Positions 34,131 to 42,495 of a stretch of DNA of 64,000 nucleotides are shown in pieces. The notes below the pieces were generated by a model. It saw nothing but the letters and a program-made list of their open reading frames with translations, had not been told where the DNA came from and ran no database searches. The DNA is taken from the NCBI RefSeq assembly GCF_018131075.1, contig NZ_JAFCLS010000003.1:124001-188000 (forward strand), read 5' to 3'. How positions within the stretch are numbered: position 1 is the stretch's first letter; the number at the start of each line of letters is the position of its first letter. The position numbers were made by a program, and so were the translations under genes. The stretch comes from Bradyrhizobium sp. JYMT SZCCT0428 (GTDB lineage Bacteria > Pseudomonadota > Alphaproteobacteria > Rhizobiales > Xanthobacteraceae).

Positions 34131-35410
34131 AGCGCCACCTCCGCGATACGCGCTGGAAATTCGCTGATCTCGATACCATAGAACTGGCTGACATCGACCT
34201 TGGACAGCGCGGTTACGTCGAGTTCGCGCTGTCCCTTTGGGTTCAGCTCCTTGATTACTTCGGTTTCAAGTGTACGCAGCTCGCGGTAGGCGATAATGAG
34301 GAAGTTTCCGCATCCGCAAGCTGGATCGAAAAAGCGCAGGCCCGCGAGCTTGTTCTGAAAGCTGCGCAGCGCGGCCGTGCGGCTGGTGCCTCGTCGGACT
34401 TTCAGCCGGACGAATTCCGCCTGCAGATCATCGAGGAACAGCGGTTCGATGACCTTGAGGATGTTCTTTTCGGTCGTGTAGTGCGCGCCCTGCGCGCGCC
34501 GCTCACGCGCGTTCATGACAGATTGAAACAGCGCACCGAAAATTGCGGGGGAGATCGCATCCCATGAAAAATCGCAGGCTTCAAGCAGCCGTTCGCGCAT
34601 GCCGCGATTGAATGCTGGAATTGGCAGCCGTTCCGCGAACAGGTCGCCATTGATATAGGCAAACTGCTTAAGGTCCTCATCAAGCGCCTGCTGCCGCAGT
34701 TTCTCCGGCGTATTGAGCACGTCAAACAGGCTGCTCAGCCATTGGCCGGTGTCGCTGCCATCTTCGTTGCTTCGTTCCCGGATAAGGGCATCAAAAATGC
34801 CCCGCGTCTCGAATATACCTGTGTCGTCCGCAAAAAGGCAGAACAGTAGCCGGACCAACAGGCGTTCGAGATCATGGCCCGTGTAGCCGGAGGCTTTAAG
34901 GGCATCATGTAGTCTGCCCATAAGCTCCGACGCTTCGATGTTAACCGGGTCCTGATCGCGGAAAGTACGTTTCTGGACGCCGATGATGAAGCCGAACGCC
35001 TCCGCGTGCTGCGGCAGATCGGCGAGCGCGAGTTTAGTTTTGGTGCCTTCGTCGAGATCGTGCAGTTCAAAGGTCTGGAAGTCGCTCAAGAGGATGTAGC
35101 GCGGCAGCTCTACATCCTTGAGGCCAGGAAAATAGTCAAGCGCTTGCGCTTTCGCTGGAACGAGGCTGCGGCCTGCGCTCTTCTGTTCGACCAGCAACAC
35201 GCCTTTCCAAAAAAGGTCGATGAACCCGCGCTTCGCGCCCAGCAGTTTTACTGGCTCTTCAAAGCTCGCGACGCGGCGGCGCTTGACGCCGAAGACTTCG
35301 AAGAATTCATTGTAGAAACTTTGGGTCTCGCCCTTTTCGTAGTGGGCATCTTTCCATTCGTCGGCGAACGCTGCGGCCCGCACTCGAATTTCGTTCCAGC
35401 TTAGCCGCAC
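34109..35410 (-). CDS. MmeI-like restriction-modification enzyme, 5' part before a frameshift
   Basis: The N-terminal part of the same gene. It starts at GTG 35410 (MRLSWNEIRVRAAAF), preceded by GGGGGGA. Nuclease residues fit the MmeI pattern D-X9-E-X-K: D65, E75, K77 in GFIDLFWKGVLLVEQKS. A helical domain follows, then motif I of the adenine methyltransferase as FFDPACGCGNFLI. The frame ends ...AEVALWIWTTL, whereas the next frame continues WMMDHIMN-like, indicating loss of one base near 34120. The enzyme would recognise, methylate and cut DNA as a host or island defence. In this form restriction and modification should both be lost. Confidence 0.85.
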   Translation of the reverse strand: MRLSWNEIRVRAAAFADEWKDAHYEKGETQSFYNEFFEVFGVKRRRVASFEEPVKLLGAKRGFIDLFWKGVLLVEQKSAGRSLVPAKAQALDYFPGLKDVELPRYILLSDFQTFELHDLDEGTKTKLALADLPQHAEAFGFIIGVQKRTFRDQDPVNIEASELMGRLHDALKASGYTGHDLERLLVRLLFCLFADDTGIFETRGIFDALIRERSNEDGSDTGQWLSSLFDVLNTPEKLRQQALDEDLKQFAYINGDLFAERLPIPAFNRGMRERLLEACDFSWDAISPAIFGALFQSVMNARERRAQGAHYTTEKNILKVIEPLFLDDLQAEFVRLKVRRGTSRTAALRSFQNKLAGLRFFDPACGCGNFLIIAYRELRTLETEVIKELNPKGQRELDVTALSKVDVSQFYGIEISEFPARIAEVALWIWTTL

Positions 35411-35594
35411 CCGTCCCCCCGCCGAACCCACATGGTTCCAAATTCTAGTTTAAGTTAATCCGCCCCGTGGGGTCGGCAGCATCCGACGTTCTAGCGTGCG
35501 AAAAGCCCGTTGTCGGACCCTATGAGGAAAAAATTGACCCCCTCCCCGTACTATTTGGCCCTGTTGGTGTTATTGTTAGAACATTAGAGGAACG

Positions 35595-36350
35595 ATGGAC
35601 GTGACAGAGCACGAGCAATACCGCTTAAAGATCGACGTTTTCAGCGTTGCTAGCCTGCCTATGGCCCGCCTCGCGGAGTACATGGCGGAGCTGGCTACCC
35701 TTTTAGGCGAGCGCGAGCGCGTGCACTTCTCTCACCTTGAGGCGGGTAGTGCCGTGCTGGTGTCCAACATCGAGCCGGTCGCTTTCCCGAAGGTCGAGGA
35801 GCGCGTGACGCGGGTCAGCCACGGCGAGGGCCCCAAAGATGCGATGCAGGCGTATGAGAACATTGATAACCTGCTCGCAAAGGACGGCGCCGTTGCGGTG
35901 CTCATTTCGCCGAGCATGAGCAAGGTCATCGAATTTCCCGGTCGCGCGCGGCCAAAACCGGTGCGCTATGGACCGTTCCGGGAAGTCGGCACCCTTGAAG
36001 GCCGGATCATTCGCATCGGGGGACGTGACGAAACCATACCCGTTTGGCTCAAGAACGGGGACGCCGAATATCACTGCAACGTGCGTGGCGAAGGTATCGC
36101 TCTGCGGCTCGCGCCATATTACCTCAATGGGATATTGCGGGTGCAAGGTAGCGGGAAATGGGTGCGCGAGGAAAACGGCACCTGGGAGCTTGAGCAGTTC
36201 GACATCTATGATTTCGAAGTTCTCGAGGACAGCCCTATGGGCGACGTCGTCAGTCAGCTCCGCGCAGTCGAGGGCGGCACCTGGCACCAGCGTGACGATG
36301 CGCTGACAGATATTCTCGGTCTGCGTCGCGACGATAAGGACCGCCACTAA
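35595..36350 (+). CDS. Unknown protein coupled to a PIN-domain gene
   Basis: A 251-residue cytoplasmic protein without a recognised domain. The first half (YRLKIDVFSVASLPMARLAEYMAELATLLGERERVHFSHLEAGSAVLV) could be a regulatory or RNA-binding fold. The second half has beta-rich PVRYGPFREVGTLEGRIIRIGGRDETIPVWLKNGDAEYHCNVRGEG and FEVLEDSPMGDVVSQLRAVEGGTW. Its stop is followed immediately by the ATG of the PIN gene, with no gap, so the two are made together. AGAGGAACG precedes its ATG. In such pairs the first protein is often the antitoxin or the partner of the nuclease; that is inference only. Confidence 0.7.
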   Translation: MDVTEHEQYRLKIDVFSVASLPMARLAEYMAELATLLGERERVHFSHLEAGSAVLVSNIEPVAFPKVEERVTRVSHGEGPKDAMQAYENIDNLLAKDGAVAVLISPSMSKVIEFPGRARPKPVRYGPFREVGTLEGRIIRIGGRDETIPVWLKNGDAEYHCNVRGEGIALRLAPYYLNGILRVQGSGKWVREENGTWELEQFDIYDFEVLEDSPMGDVVSQLRAVEGGTWHQRDDALTDILGLRRDDKDRH

Positions 36351-36851
36351 ATGGCGATCGTGGTCTTTGATGCTTCGTTCCTCATCCCATTGCTGGACCC
36401 ACGCGTAAAAGGCTTTGGCGAGGTGGATGTGAAGCTCCTGCACCTCGTCCAAACCCTCGATAAGCAGAGGGACGTCGTCGTTATCCCGACACCCGCCCTC
36501 AGCGAGCTACTCATCGGGGCGGGCGATGCCGCACCTCATTATTTGGACATTTTGAACAGGACACCGCGTTTCAAGGTTGCGGCGTTCGGCCCGCGTGCAG
36601 CCGTGGAAGCGGCAGAGCGGCATCGGCAGGCGTTGCGCAACAACGATAAGAAGGAGGGCGCCGAGAGCTGGGCGAAGCTCAAGTTCGACCGGCAAATTAT
36701 TGCCATCGCGAAGGTCGAGGGCGCGGACCGCATTTACTCGAACGATGACGATATTCGGCGCTATAGCAAAGCGGAGGCTTTGGAGGTTATCCGGCTTGAA
36801 GATTTGCCTGAGCCTCCGGAAAAAACACCCGATCTGTTCGATAAATTGTAG
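36351..36851 (+). CDS. PIN-domain putative ribonuclease
   Basis: A 166-residue PIN-fold protein. Acidic metal-binding positions are in VVFDASFLIPLLD (D7), TPALSELLIGAG (the E), and the closing KLKFDRQIIAIAKVEGADRIYSNDDDI (several Asp). A long helix-rich middle (AAVEAAERHRQALRNNDKKEGAESWAK) is longer than in VapC toxins. The start codon directly abuts the upstream stop. The C-terminus ends PEKTPDLFDKL. RNA cleavage is known for the fold; a toxin role is plausible, but no VapB-like antitoxin is seen, only the larger 251-residue partner. Confidence 0.8.
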   Translation: MAIVVFDASFLIPLLDPRVKGFGEVDVKLLHLVQTLDKQRDVVVIPTPALSELLIGAGDAAPHYLDILNRTPRFKVAAFGPRAAVEAAERHRQALRNNDKKEGAESWAKLKFDRQIIAIAKVEGADRIYSNDDDIRRYSKAEALEVIRLEDLPEPPEKTPDLFDKL

Positions 36852-36897
36852 TCGGCCACCGCCTCGCGCGACGCCGCATGAGCGGAGATACCGTATT

Positions 36898-37896
36898 TCA
36901 TAACAGTGCTGCGGCTGCGTTTTGGGAAAAAAGTGCGCCATCCCGCACGTAACGGGTCAACATGGCGTCGGAAGCGTGCCGGGTCTGCGCCCTAATTTTC
37001 CAAGTCGGCACCCCGACCTGCGAGGCACTCGTAGCTAATCCCGCCCTTAGGGAATGCCCAGAATACCCGGAGGGATCGAGGCCAGCTGCTGCGGCGCGCT
37101 CTCGGACGATCTCGCCCACCGCTTCGCCGGACAAGCGACAATCATGGACCCTGCCATGGCGATCCACCGGCCGAAAGATCGGCCCGTCACTGATGCCTGC
37201 GGTCGCCAACCAGGCTTCCAGGGCGGCGACCGGACACCATCGCCCCCGGCCGTGTGGGATGCCGATTTTCTGCCCCCGAGCCTCTTGATCGGATTTTGAG
37301 CGGAGCAAATGCAGGATGACGCCCTGCCGGGCATGTTCGACGTCGCCGACATTTAAGCCGACCAGCTCGGAACGGCGGAACGCCCCAGCGAAGCCGAGTA
37401 GAAGGAGAGCCCGATCCCGGAGGTCCTTCGGCCTGTCGCCCGTTGCGTCGAGTACCTGGATCAGCTCGTCGAGCAGCAGCGGCCTAGCCTGATGTTGGGC
37501 GCAGCCATAAGTCCGCTTGATGCCCCTTAGGGTCGCCCGGACGAGGGCGGAGCGGGTTGGGTTAGGTAGCCCCCCGACCTCGTGCGCTTTCGAGATTGAT
37601 GCCAGACGCCTCACCAGGGTCGCCACGCTCAGCCTGCCAGCGTTCTGAGCAATGTGCGCGGCCAACATCTCCGGGGAAGTAGGTATCGATCCGCCGCTCC
37701 TTTCATATTCCCGCAGATCACTGAGGTATGCCCGGCGGCTGTTCTCCGAGACGCTGTTTTCGACGAAAAATTGCGTCTCTGGAGAGAATTCGGTTGGGAG
37801 TGAGATTAATTGCAATGGCGTGGCTGAACGCTCAAACGAGGCCGTTTTAACCTCCGATAAGTGAATAGTATCACGGGTTAGAAGTTCAGCTGGCAT
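36898..37896 (-). CDS. Tyrosine recombinase (second integrase of the island)
   Basis: A 332-residue site-specific recombinase from ATG 37896 (MPAELLTRDTI). The SAM-like N-terminal domain is ENSRRAYLSDLREYERSGGSIPTSPEMLAAHI. Catalytic residues are visible: R in FAGAFRRSELVGL, K in LLRSKSDQEA, H and R in SGHSLRAGLATSA, H in QTRHASDAML and Y in TRYVRDG. Its start lies inside the end of the 37886-38986 gene (11-bp overlap), so the two are translated as a pair. It is not next to the tRNA, unlike the integrase at 44457, and may serve a nested element or a rearrangement function. Confidence 0.9.
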   Translation of the reverse strand: MPAELLTRDTIHLSEVKTASFERSATPLQLISLPTEFSPETQFFVENSVSENSRRAYLSDLREYERSGGSIPTSPEMLAAHIAQNAGRLSVATLVRRLASISKAHEVGGLPNPTRSALVRATLRGIKRTYGCAQHQARPLLLDELIQVLDATGDRPKDLRDRALLLLGFAGAFRRSELVGLNVGDVEHARQGVILHLLRSKSDQEARGQKIGIPHGRGRWCPVAALEAWLATAGISDGPIFRPVDRHGRVHDCRLSGEAVGEIVRERAAAAGLDPSGYSGHSLRAGLATSASQVGVPTWKIRAQTRHASDAMLTRYVRDGALFSQNAAAALL

Positions 37897-38986
37897 GGCT
37901 CGATGCCTCCAAAAGCTCGGCTCGTATCGCATTCAGCTCGCCCAGATCAGTTCGGGCGAGTTGCAGGATTTCGGTGGCATCTGGGCAATGTGATCCATTG
38001 CACTCGTAATCGGTAAGTCGGCGCAGTTCGTCAGCTGTGGTCCATCGTAAGCGACGCCGCACGCATTGCCCCTCCAATCGGAACACGATCGTTCCTAGAA
38101 ACGTGACCCTCCGGCGGGGAGGAATGCGCAGTCGTACCCATCGGGCTGTCCGGGTCGATCCGTCGATGAAGTTGGCGAGTGCAGCCCTTCCGGGCCTTGT
38201 GTAGAGGTCTACGACCCACCCCGGGACAGGCCCGAGCATTACTTCCGGGGGCATCTCATCGGGTTCGCTGGTTTCCAGGTCGGGCTGCAGTTGTGGAGCG
38301 AGCAAGGCTACGAAGATTGGCAGCACCTCGCCGCTGCGCCGATGGCCCTCCTGGGCGATCTCGACTAGGCAGGGCGGCAGAATTCCTGCAAGTGCCGCGA
38401 ACAGTGCAGCGGTGTCGCCAGAACGTCTTGCAAGCCGAGGGGACGGGCGGCGATCCGTGCCCAGCAGGAACCAGGCTGCCAAGGCCCTAACGGGCAACGG
38501 CTCGCTGCCGGTGATTAATCCGGTCAGTTCTTTAATGGTGCTGAAACCGAATTGCAGCCGCTGGGTCTCGAAGTCAGGATGATTTTCGGCGACGAGCAGG
38601 AGATCGTCAGCGCCTCGACACTTGATCGCGTCCGCCATCCTAGACGTTAGGAAGCTCGCAACAGCCCATTCACCCCCGAGGGGTCCGCGCGTTCTCTTAC
38701 CTGCCATGGCGGCGGTTGCCATCGCCACCAGGTCGAGATCACCAAGGCCCACGTCCTCGAAGGCGATGCATGCCAGTCGCCGCCACAGCCGTTCCGGTGA
38801 TTGTTGAAGAAGCGTCGCTGCGGCCTTGAGGGCCAGTTCTGTCCTCCCGCGCCGGATTGCCTTCTGCAGCAGCGACATCCCTAAGTAGGGCGAGATATTC
38901 AGAAGCTGGGGCGGAGGTGGTTGGAAGTCCGCCACCGCGCCGTATAGGCGGCCCCTGATGGCTTGGAATAATTCTGCCTGGTCCAT
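37886..38986 (-). CDS. Protein resembling the RarA/MgsA C-terminal domain, paired with a recombinase
   Basis: A 366-residue protein from ATG 38986, chosen because GAGGAGAGC precedes it. Residues about 35-100 (MSLLQKAIRRGRTELALKAAATLL...RLACIAFEDVGLGDLDLVAMATAAM) resemble the clamp-loader-like C-terminal region of the RarA/MgsA replication-recombination ATPase, but no Walker A/B ATPase domain precedes it. The rest, including PLPVRALAAWFLLGTDRRPS, GPVPGWVVDLYTRPGRAALANF and RRRVTFLGTIVFRLEGQC, is unrecognised. The overlap with the tyrosine recombinase suggests it is a recombination or directionality partner. Function is inferred only from context. Confidence 0.65.
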   Translation of the reverse strand: MDQAELFQAIRGRLYGAVADFQPPPPQLLNISPYLGMSLLQKAIRRGRTELALKAAATLLQQSPERLWRRLACIAFEDVGLGDLDLVAMATAAMAGKRTRGPLGGEWAVASFLTSRMADAIKCRGADDLLLVAENHPDFETQRLQFGFSTIKELTGLITGSEPLPVRALAAWFLLGTDRRPSPRLARRSGDTAALFAALAGILPPCLVEIAQEGHRRSGEVLPIFVALLAPQLQPDLETSEPDEMPPEVMLGPVPGWVVDLYTRPGRAALANFIDGSTRTARWVRLRIPPRRRVTFLGTIVFRLEGQCVRRRLRWTTADELRRLTDYECNGSHCPDATEILQLARTDLGELNAIRAELLEASSHAS

Positions 38987-39197
38987 TTTAGCGCTCTCCT
39001 CGTTGTTGAGGGGAGCACCTAGAGACGTCTTACCCACCGTTAAGGATGAACCTGTGATCGGTCATGTAAAGGGAGAATTGAGCGGATAGTTCAAAAATCT
39101 CGGCGAGGGGGATGTCTGCTTTGCCCCAGTGAGCGCACATCGTCCGGCAGTCTTGGCATGTCCGAAAGGTGTCATGAGCGGAAATCAGGAAGGCACA

Positions 39198-39668
39198 TTA
39201 GTCTGCACGGCGCCCCGCGCTATCTCGATGCGTCTCCCTCCAGTTCTTGGCAGCGTGTTGGAAGGCTGCGATGAAGAAAGCCGTGGTGATCCCGAACATC
39301 ATCAGACCATTGGCCGCCTGCAGTGGCGCAATCAATCGCATCCGGCCGTCGAGCACGAGGTCGCCGTAACCCAGCGACGTGAACGTTACGCCCGAAAAAT
39401 ACAGCGCCGTTTCGAAATCCTCGAAGGCCCCAAGTGCCCTGTAGATCAGCGCCCAAAATGCAACCTGGAAAATGTTGCCCAGCATGAGGGTAAGCATCAG
39501 TACTGAGAACTGTAAGAAAATAGACCACCGCGGCTTAGCGCCCAGCGGTCGCTTGGCAGCGCGGGCGAAGTAGCGGGCGGCGATCACCGATGCCACCGCC
39601 TGGAAGGCGAGGCATACCGTCATCGCCAACAGGCCAAGAGTAACGATTACAATCACGGCGGAGCCCAT
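39198..39668 (-). CDS. Small two-helix K+-channel-like protein
   Basis: About 156 residues with membrane helices near the start (SAVIVIVTLGLLAMTVCLAF), the middle (LQFSVLMLTLMLGNIFQVAFWALIY) and the end (ANGLMMFGITTAFFIAAFQ). Between the last two lies a pore loop with the K+ filter TSLGYGD. This is the ion-channel-2 fold with one extra N-terminal helix, but without a RCK/TrkA cytosolic domain. It should assemble as a tetramer in the inner membrane. The start is uncertain (ATG options at 39710, 39686 and 39668). It is downstream of the sulfatase on the same strand, but about 50 bp apart, with no known link. Confidence 0.78.
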   Translation of the reverse strand: MGSAVIVIVTLGLLAMTVCLAFQAVASVIAARYFARAAKRPLGAKPRWSIFLQFSVLMLTLMLGNIFQVAFWALIYRALGAFEDFETALYFSGVTFTSLGYGDLVLDGRMRLIAPLQAANGLMMFGITTAFFIAAFQHAAKNWRETHRDSAGRRAD

Positions 39669-39768
39669 CCTCCAGCGTCGGCACATAACCGAGGGCCAGC
39701 GGGGCTGCATCTGTTGCAAGCAGGCGCAGCCCCAATCATCGATCAGCAGTGACTAGGCTGGCATGGCG

Positions 39769-41418
39769 TTATTTTCCACCCGCACCCTCAGCAAGTTTGT
39801 CCATAACGTCGTCGAGGCTCATGCTGCCGACCTTCTGGCTCGGCGGGAATTCCTTAAAGGTGCCGAGGAACCCACCAACGTATTGCAGCGCTGGCACCAT
39901 CACATATGCGTGGTCAAACCACCACCTTTCATACCCTATAGCTTCATAGTCGGCGCTCTCAAACGGATCGATGCGGAGGTTGAAGATCTTCGGCCTGCGC
40001 AGCGTTACGAACGGCTCCCGCCAGACACCGATACCCTGGGCGCGCTGCTCCTGGAAGACGATCTTCCACTGATTGTAGCGGAGCCCCACCAGCGAGCCAC
40101 TATCGGCGAAGTAGAAGAACTCCTTTCGCGGGCTAGGAACTTTGCCCGCGAGCGTGTCGGTGAGATTATAACCATCGAGATGAATTTTGAACGTCTTGTC
40201 GCCGACTTTCATACCCTTGAGCAGTTGCTCTTTCACATCGGGCACGCCAGCAGCAGCCATCAGCGTGGGCAGCATGTCTTCGTGGGCAAAGATGTCGTTG
40301 AAGACCGAGCCGGGCTTGATCACGCCGGGCCAGCGAATGAAGCAGGGCACGCGGTAGGCACCTTCCCAGTTGCTGTTCTTTTCGCTACGGAAGGGTGAGT
40401 TGCCGCCATCAGGCCACGAAAATTTCTCCGCGCCGTTGTCAGTGGTGTACATGACGATGGTGTTGTCCTCGAGGCCCAGTTCCTTGAGTTTGTCGAGAAG
40501 CTGGCCGACGTGGCCATCGTGCTCAACCATCCCGTCGGCATAGACACCGAGACCCGTCTTCCCAACGCTCTCGTCCTTCAGACGCGTGTGGACGTGCATG
40601 CGGGTGGAATTCCACCAGAGGAAGAAGGGTTTGCCGTCAGCCTTGCGTTTTTGCAGGTAGTCGAGCGAGGCTTTGGTCACTTCGTCGTCGATCGTCTCCA
40701 TGCGTTTCTTATTGAGCGGGCCGGTGGGCTCGATCTTTTGCGTTCCATCCGGGTTCGCCCAAGTGTGGAGCACGCCGCGCGTTTGAAACTTTTTGATTAA
40801 CTCAGGATCCTTGAAGTAGTCCTCATTCTCGGCCTCCTCTTCGGCGTTGAGGTGGTAGAGTGAACCCATAAACTCATCGAAGCCGTGTGCGGTGGGCAAG
40901 TGCTCGTCGCGGTCTCCGAGGTGGTTCTTGCCGAACTGCGCGGTGGCATAACCCTGCCCTTTGAGTAACTGAGCCAGGGTCACGTCGCGATCCTGAATTC
41001 CTTCCTTACCGCCGGGCATTCCGATGGTGAGCAGGCCGGTGCGGAAGCCCACCTGGCCGGTGATGAACGCCCCGCGCCCCGCGGTGCAGGAATTTTGCCC
41101 ATACCAGTCCGTGAAGTTCGCGCCCTCCTTGGCGATGCGGTCAATGTTGGGTGTCTTGTAGCCCATCATGCCGTTGTTGTTGGCGCTAATATTGAACCAG
41201 CCGACGTCATCTCCCCAAATCATCAGAATGTTGGGCCGTCGGCCTGTCGCTGCTGCAGGCGCTGGCTGCTGCGCTTGTGCAATTGTGGTCTGCCCCGTTG
41301 ACAGCAGGACGGCGGCCGCGAGGGCCGACGTTCCAGTCATCAACATTTCGCGGCGATTTAAAGCGCTGTTCGACTTTGGCTTCGACTGATCCTTCTCGCG
41401 CTCGATCCCGTTAGTCAT
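39769..41418 (-). CDS. Exported sulfatase (formylglycine-type arylsulfatase)
   Basis: A 549-residue sulfatase exported by Tat: the N-terminus NRREMLMTGTSALAAAVLL has a twin-Arg-like RR. The formylglycine site is C-T-A-G-R in NSCTAGRGAFITGQ, fitting the C-X-(P/A)-X-R rule. Metal ligands are in NILMIWGDDVGW (DD) and MYTTDNGAEKFSWPDGG (DNG). It would cleave sulfate esters in the periplasm; substrate unknown. GGAAGG precedes the ATG. It follows the formylglycine-generating enzyme gene after 90 bp on the same strand, so the enzyme and its maturase form one operon. Confidence 0.92.
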   Translation of the reverse strand: MTNGIEREKDQSKPKSNSALNRREMLMTGTSALAAAVLLSTGQTTIAQAQQPAPAAATGRRPNILMIWGDDVGWFNISANNNGMMGYKTPNIDRIAKEGANFTDWYGQNSCTAGRGAFITGQVGFRTGLLTIGMPGGKEGIQDRDVTLAQLLKGQGYATAQFGKNHLGDRDEHLPTAHGFDEFMGSLYHLNAEEEAENEDYFKDPELIKKFQTRGVLHTWANPDGTQKIEPTGPLNKKRMETIDDEVTKASLDYLQKRKADGKPFFLWWNSTRMHVHTRLKDESVGKTGLGVYADGMVEHDGHVGQLLDKLKELGLEDNTIVMYTTDNGAEKFSWPDGGNSPFRSEKNSNWEGAYRVPCFIRWPGVIKPGSVFNDIFAHEDMLPTLMAAAGVPDVKEQLLKGMKVGDKTFKIHLDGYNLTDTLAGKVPSPRKEFFYFADSGSLVGLRYNQWKIVFQEQRAQGIGVWREPFVTLRRPKIFNLRIDPFESADYEAIGYERWWFDHAYVMVPALQYVGGFLGTFKEFPPSQKVGSMSLDDVMDKLAEGAGGK

Positions 41419-41508
41419 TTAGTCTATCCTTCCCTGGTGAAATGGTGAAGCGAATTGGCAGCGATGGATCGGATGGTGGAATTCAGCGGCGTAACGACGA
41501 GCGTATAC

Positions 41509-42495
41509 TCACAATTTCTTCTCCCTTATGACGCAGCGAAAGCCGATGTGGCTGGTGGACGTATCAACAGGATGCGCGTGACGTGCAGCCGGACGATAAC
41601 GGCGGCAATAGTTGGGTGCGCAAAGGTGCGATCCACCCTTCACGACCCTGCGCGGAATTCTGACGTTGGGCTCGCGCGGGTCATAACTGCCGTCCTCGCG
41701 TCCGCCGCGGGGGTTTTCCGGGATACAGCAGGCCTTCGGCGCATCGGTTTCATGCCGGTTGGAATACCAGTCGCTGGCCCACTCCCAGACATTGCCGATC
41801 ATGTCGTGGATGCCGTAGCCGTTCGAAGGAAATGCTGTCACTGGCGACGTCCGGGCATAACTGTCGGCGAACAGGTTCTCGTGCGGAAAGCTGCCCTGCC
41901 AGGTGTTGGCAAGGTGCAAGCCGCCCGGCGTCAATTCGTCGCCCCATGCATATTCGGCATCTTCTAGTCCACCGCGCGCGGCGTATTCCCACTCCGCTTC
42001 GGTCGGGAGGTCCTTTCCGGCCCAACGCGCATAGGCGAGTGCATCGGAGTAGGCGATGTGAACCACTGGATGGTCACCGAGAGTGTTGATGTTGCTCTTC
42101 GGGCCGTACGGATGCCGCCAGTCCGCACCTTTGAGGAACTGCCACCACTGGCTCCAGTTGCCGAGATCGACGGGATGCGGGGGCGGCGTGAATACCAGCG
42201 AACCTGCATAGAGCATGTGCGGCAGCGCGCCCGGATAGTCCTTCGGATCGGGCGGAATTTCGGCGAAGGTGACATGGCCGGTGTCGCGCACGAAATCCTT
42301 GAACTGACGGTTCGTCACCGGTGTGCGGTCAATCCGAAATCCATCAACCGTTACGCGATGGACCGGCGCCTCTTCGGGATAATGCCTGTCAGAACCCATG
42401 CGGAAACTGCCGCCGGGAACGAGGATCATGTCGGAATTTGTTAAGTCCTTCGCGGCTAGCTTTCGGACGTTCACCCTAGTTCTCGTATTCTGCAA
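41509..42495 (-). CDS. Formylglycine-generating enzyme family protein (sulfatase maturase)
   Basis: A 328-residue FGE/SUMF1-type oxidase that converts the active-site Cys of a sulfatase to formylglycine. ILVPGGSFRMGSDRHYPEEAPVHRV is the family opening, TEAEWEYAARGG and IGNVWEWASDWY are the core, and the copper-binding Cys pair is in GGSHLCAPNYCRRYRP, with GFRCV at the end. The reading frame begins at TTG 42495 with AAAGG upstream. It directly precedes the sulfatase with the CTAGR site and is its likely dedicated maturase. No signal peptide is evident. Confidence 0.9.
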   Translation of the reverse strand: MQNTRTRVNVRKLAAKDLTNSDMILVPGGSFRMGSDRHYPEEAPVHRVTVDGFRIDRTPVTNRQFKDFVRDTGHVTFAEIPPDPKDYPGALPHMLYAGSLVFTPPPHPVDLGNWSQWWQFLKGADWRHPYGPKSNINTLGDHPVVHIAYSDALAYARWAGKDLPTEAEWEYAARGGLEDAEYAWGDELTPGGLHLANTWQGSFPHENLFADSYARTSPVTAFPSNGYGIHDMIGNVWEWASDWYSNRHETDAPKACCIPENPRGGREDGSYDPREPNVRIPRRVVKGGSHLCAPNYCRRYRPAARHAHPVDTSTSHIGFRCVIREKKL

